Positions 62,767 through 64,000 of a DNA stretch of 64,000 nt are shown piece by piece. How positions within the stretch are numbered: position 1 is the first letter of the stretch; every line of letters starts with the position of its first letter. The translations under genes were made by a program, and so were the position numbers. The stretch covers positions 1-64,000 of the forward strand of contig SJRY01000182.1 of NCBI GenBank assembly GCA_011319805.1, read 5' to 3'. The notes beneath the pieces are model-generated. The model was not told the DNA's origin and searched no databases. It worked only from the letters and a program-made list of their open reading frames with translations. This stretch comes from Macrocybe gigantea (taxonomy: Eukaryota > Basidiomycota > Agaricomycetes > Agaricales > Callistosporiaceae).

Positions 62767-63097
62767 GACTAAGAGTGGAGGAAAGGAAAGAGCGAGGAGC
62801 CAAAGAGGGGAATGAAAGGACCGTGGGCCTTGATGGACTTGTGGGTGGCGGTTGGAGGAACCGCCGAAGTCACTGCCGCTGTGCGAACTAGAGTGCGAGA
62901 ACGGTTGGGTATACAGGTCGCGGGCGTGGACGAGCGCGACACCGACGGTTCCTCGCGAGCGTTGCTGATGATGAGCGTTGCTCCTGGCTCCAGTCCAAAA
63001 GGCAGAGATGGGAAGGTGTGGAATGAGAGTTGGTGGATGTTTGTCTCATTTCATACAACAATTAATCGAGTGTCTACAAAAAATGTTTTACCGTAAT
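62767..63097. other. Intergenic region upstream of the Kar9/GAR gene
   Basis: 331 bases with the promoter of the Kar9/GAR gene and the 3' UTR of the Clr2-like gene. No conserved coding sequence is visible. Confidence 0.5.
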
Positions 63098-64000
63098 CTA
63101 GTCGATTACCATCCTCTCTCCTTGCACAGAGTCGTCCGCGATCGCCAACTCGTCCACCGGCATCATCTCTCTCTGCTTCTCCCGCGTATACTCCTCCAAA
63201 TCGTTCATTGCCTGCTTGTCTGCATCCTCCAGCATCTTCGTCCTCGACGGCTTGTAGATCGTCGGATCTACCGCATTATAGAACCCCGGGTAGAGGCCCT
63301 CTAATGCCCACAAATTATTCGCTTCCATGAGGACCGGGTTGGAAATCGCTTTGTACACCTCGTCGGCGAGCAACGGATGTGACAGAATCCGAGGATAGTA
63401 CCGGCCGGCGATCAAGCTCAGAGAAACTACCGCCTCGTACCCTTCCTGCAGTATTGGTCGAAATCGATAACCCTCTGGCGCTTCGGGAGGGAAGTAGGGT
63501 GTCGACGACGGATGCGACAACTGCTTGCTCGAACACGCGTAGGCTGTATCCTCGGAAGGCTCATCAGGAGGCGGAGTCGTGCGTGCCAGTTGCGATGTTG
63601 AAGCAATAGGCTGTGTCGTTAGGGCTTCTTGGTTTGGCTCTTCCCAGTCCAGATCAGCGAGTTCATACAACATCCCGCATGCCCTGCACTCCTTTTTCGT
63701 AAATCCATCAGGCTGCACCGCGTCCACGACGAACAGGCCGTCCAACCTCATAAACACACTCCGAGCCCCAGCCCCGACTTGCGAAGGATCCCGCCCTTGT
63801 GCAAGCCACGGTTTTTTCGACTCGTTCCCAGAACCAGATGGAGGGAGAATGTGCTCGGCTCCTGCGGGCGCCAAGCACCGACGAGGAATCTTGAGTCGAA
63901 CAAACTCATCTATCCATATCCGTTCGGCGCCCCACCACAGGCCCTGGAACCGCAGTTGAGTGCGTTGAATCGGCGGCGACGAGGTATCCGATAAATACTG
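63098..64000 (-). CDS. Clr2-like transcription-silencing protein, C-terminal part (gene runs off the window)
   Basis: The visible part reads FQGLWWGAERIWIDEFVRLK, IPRRCLAPAGAEHILPP, ARSVFMRLDGLFVVDAVQPD, KKECRACGMLYELADLDWEE, then a variable Ser/Pro stretch, YRFRPILQEGYEAVVSLSLI, ANNLWALEGLYPGFYNAVDP, and ends ADDSVQGERMVID (stop 63098). The WWGAE...VRLK...MRL...G.LYEL pattern resembles the C-terminal region of Clr2-type heterochromatin-silencing proteins (SHREC complex in fission yeast). The 5' part is beyond base 64000. The match is from memory of the family pattern, so the assignment is moderate. Confidence 0.5.
   Translation of the reverse strand, partial: QYLSDTSSPPIQRTQLRFQGLWWGAERIWIDEFVRLKIPRRCLAPAGAEHILPPSGSGNESKKPWLAQGRDPSQVGAGARSVFMRLDGLFVVDAVQPDGFTKKECRACGMLYELADLDWEEPNQEALTTQPIASTSQLARTTPPPDEPSEDTAYACSSKQLSHPSSTPYFPPEAPEGYRFRPILQEGYEAVVSLSLIAGRYYPRILSHPLLADEVYKAISNPVLMEANNLWALEGLYPGFYNAVDPTIYKPSRTKMLEDADKQAMNDLEEYTREKQREMMPVDELAIADDSVQGERMVID

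Overview
This is a gene-dense nuclear window from a basidiomycete fungus, most likely an Agaricomycete. The introns are mostly 45-65 bases with GT...AG ends. The gene families are fungal, including Mbp1/APSES, Bye1, a Cdc7/SepH-type kinase, Erg4, a Kar9/GAR protein and a Clr2-like protein. The transposons are a Crypton-type tyrosine recombinase and a chromodomain Ty3/gypsy element.

Layout. 0-11 kb: the 3' part of an Mbp1-type APSES/ankyrin factor (+), the U4/U6 snRNP WD40 protein Prp4 (-), the DEAD-box helicase Rrp3 (+), an NDR-family kinase (+) and a polyol (L-arabinitol/sorbitol type) dehydrogenase (+). 11-22.5 kb: a Bye1-type PHD-TFIIS-SPOC protein (-), then a very long gene joining a calponin-homology domain, a Cdc7/SepH-type kinase and a C1 zinc finger (+). 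23-31 kb: a secretome patch with one secreted protein of unknown function (+) and two paralogous GH18 chitinases (-), separated by about 2.9 kb holding a small tandem-duplicated coding-like unit.

31.9-48.6 kb: the main mobile region. It is a near-perfect palindrome with 4.93 kb arms and a 348-base spacer. Each arm carries an intact-looking Crypton-type tyrosine recombinase gene and a six-unit, roughly 155-base tandem repeat array. The left arm was later entered by a 6.5 kb Ty3/gypsy chromovirus with LTRs that read as identical and a 5-base target duplication; the right arm keeps the empty site. The retroelement shows a Tf1-like self-priming signature. Eight of the nine base substitutions I found between the arms are CpG/TpG-type transitions.

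48.6-64 kb: housekeeping genes resume: a coiled-coil/tail-anchored protein (+), the retromer sorting nexin Vps5 (+), the 3'-end processing factor Mpe1 (-), sterol reductase Erg4 (+), TRAPPC12-like (-), a Kar9/GAR microtubule protein (-) and a partial Clr2-like silencing factor (-).

Quality caveat. Several conserved genes, and the young retroelement, show single-base frame breaks, mostly one base short in a G/C or A/T run. All three length differences I found between the palindrome arms lie in homopolymers. This pattern is better explained by homopolymer undercalling in a long-read assembly than by pseudogenes. Coordinates of multi-exon genes are given as overall spans.
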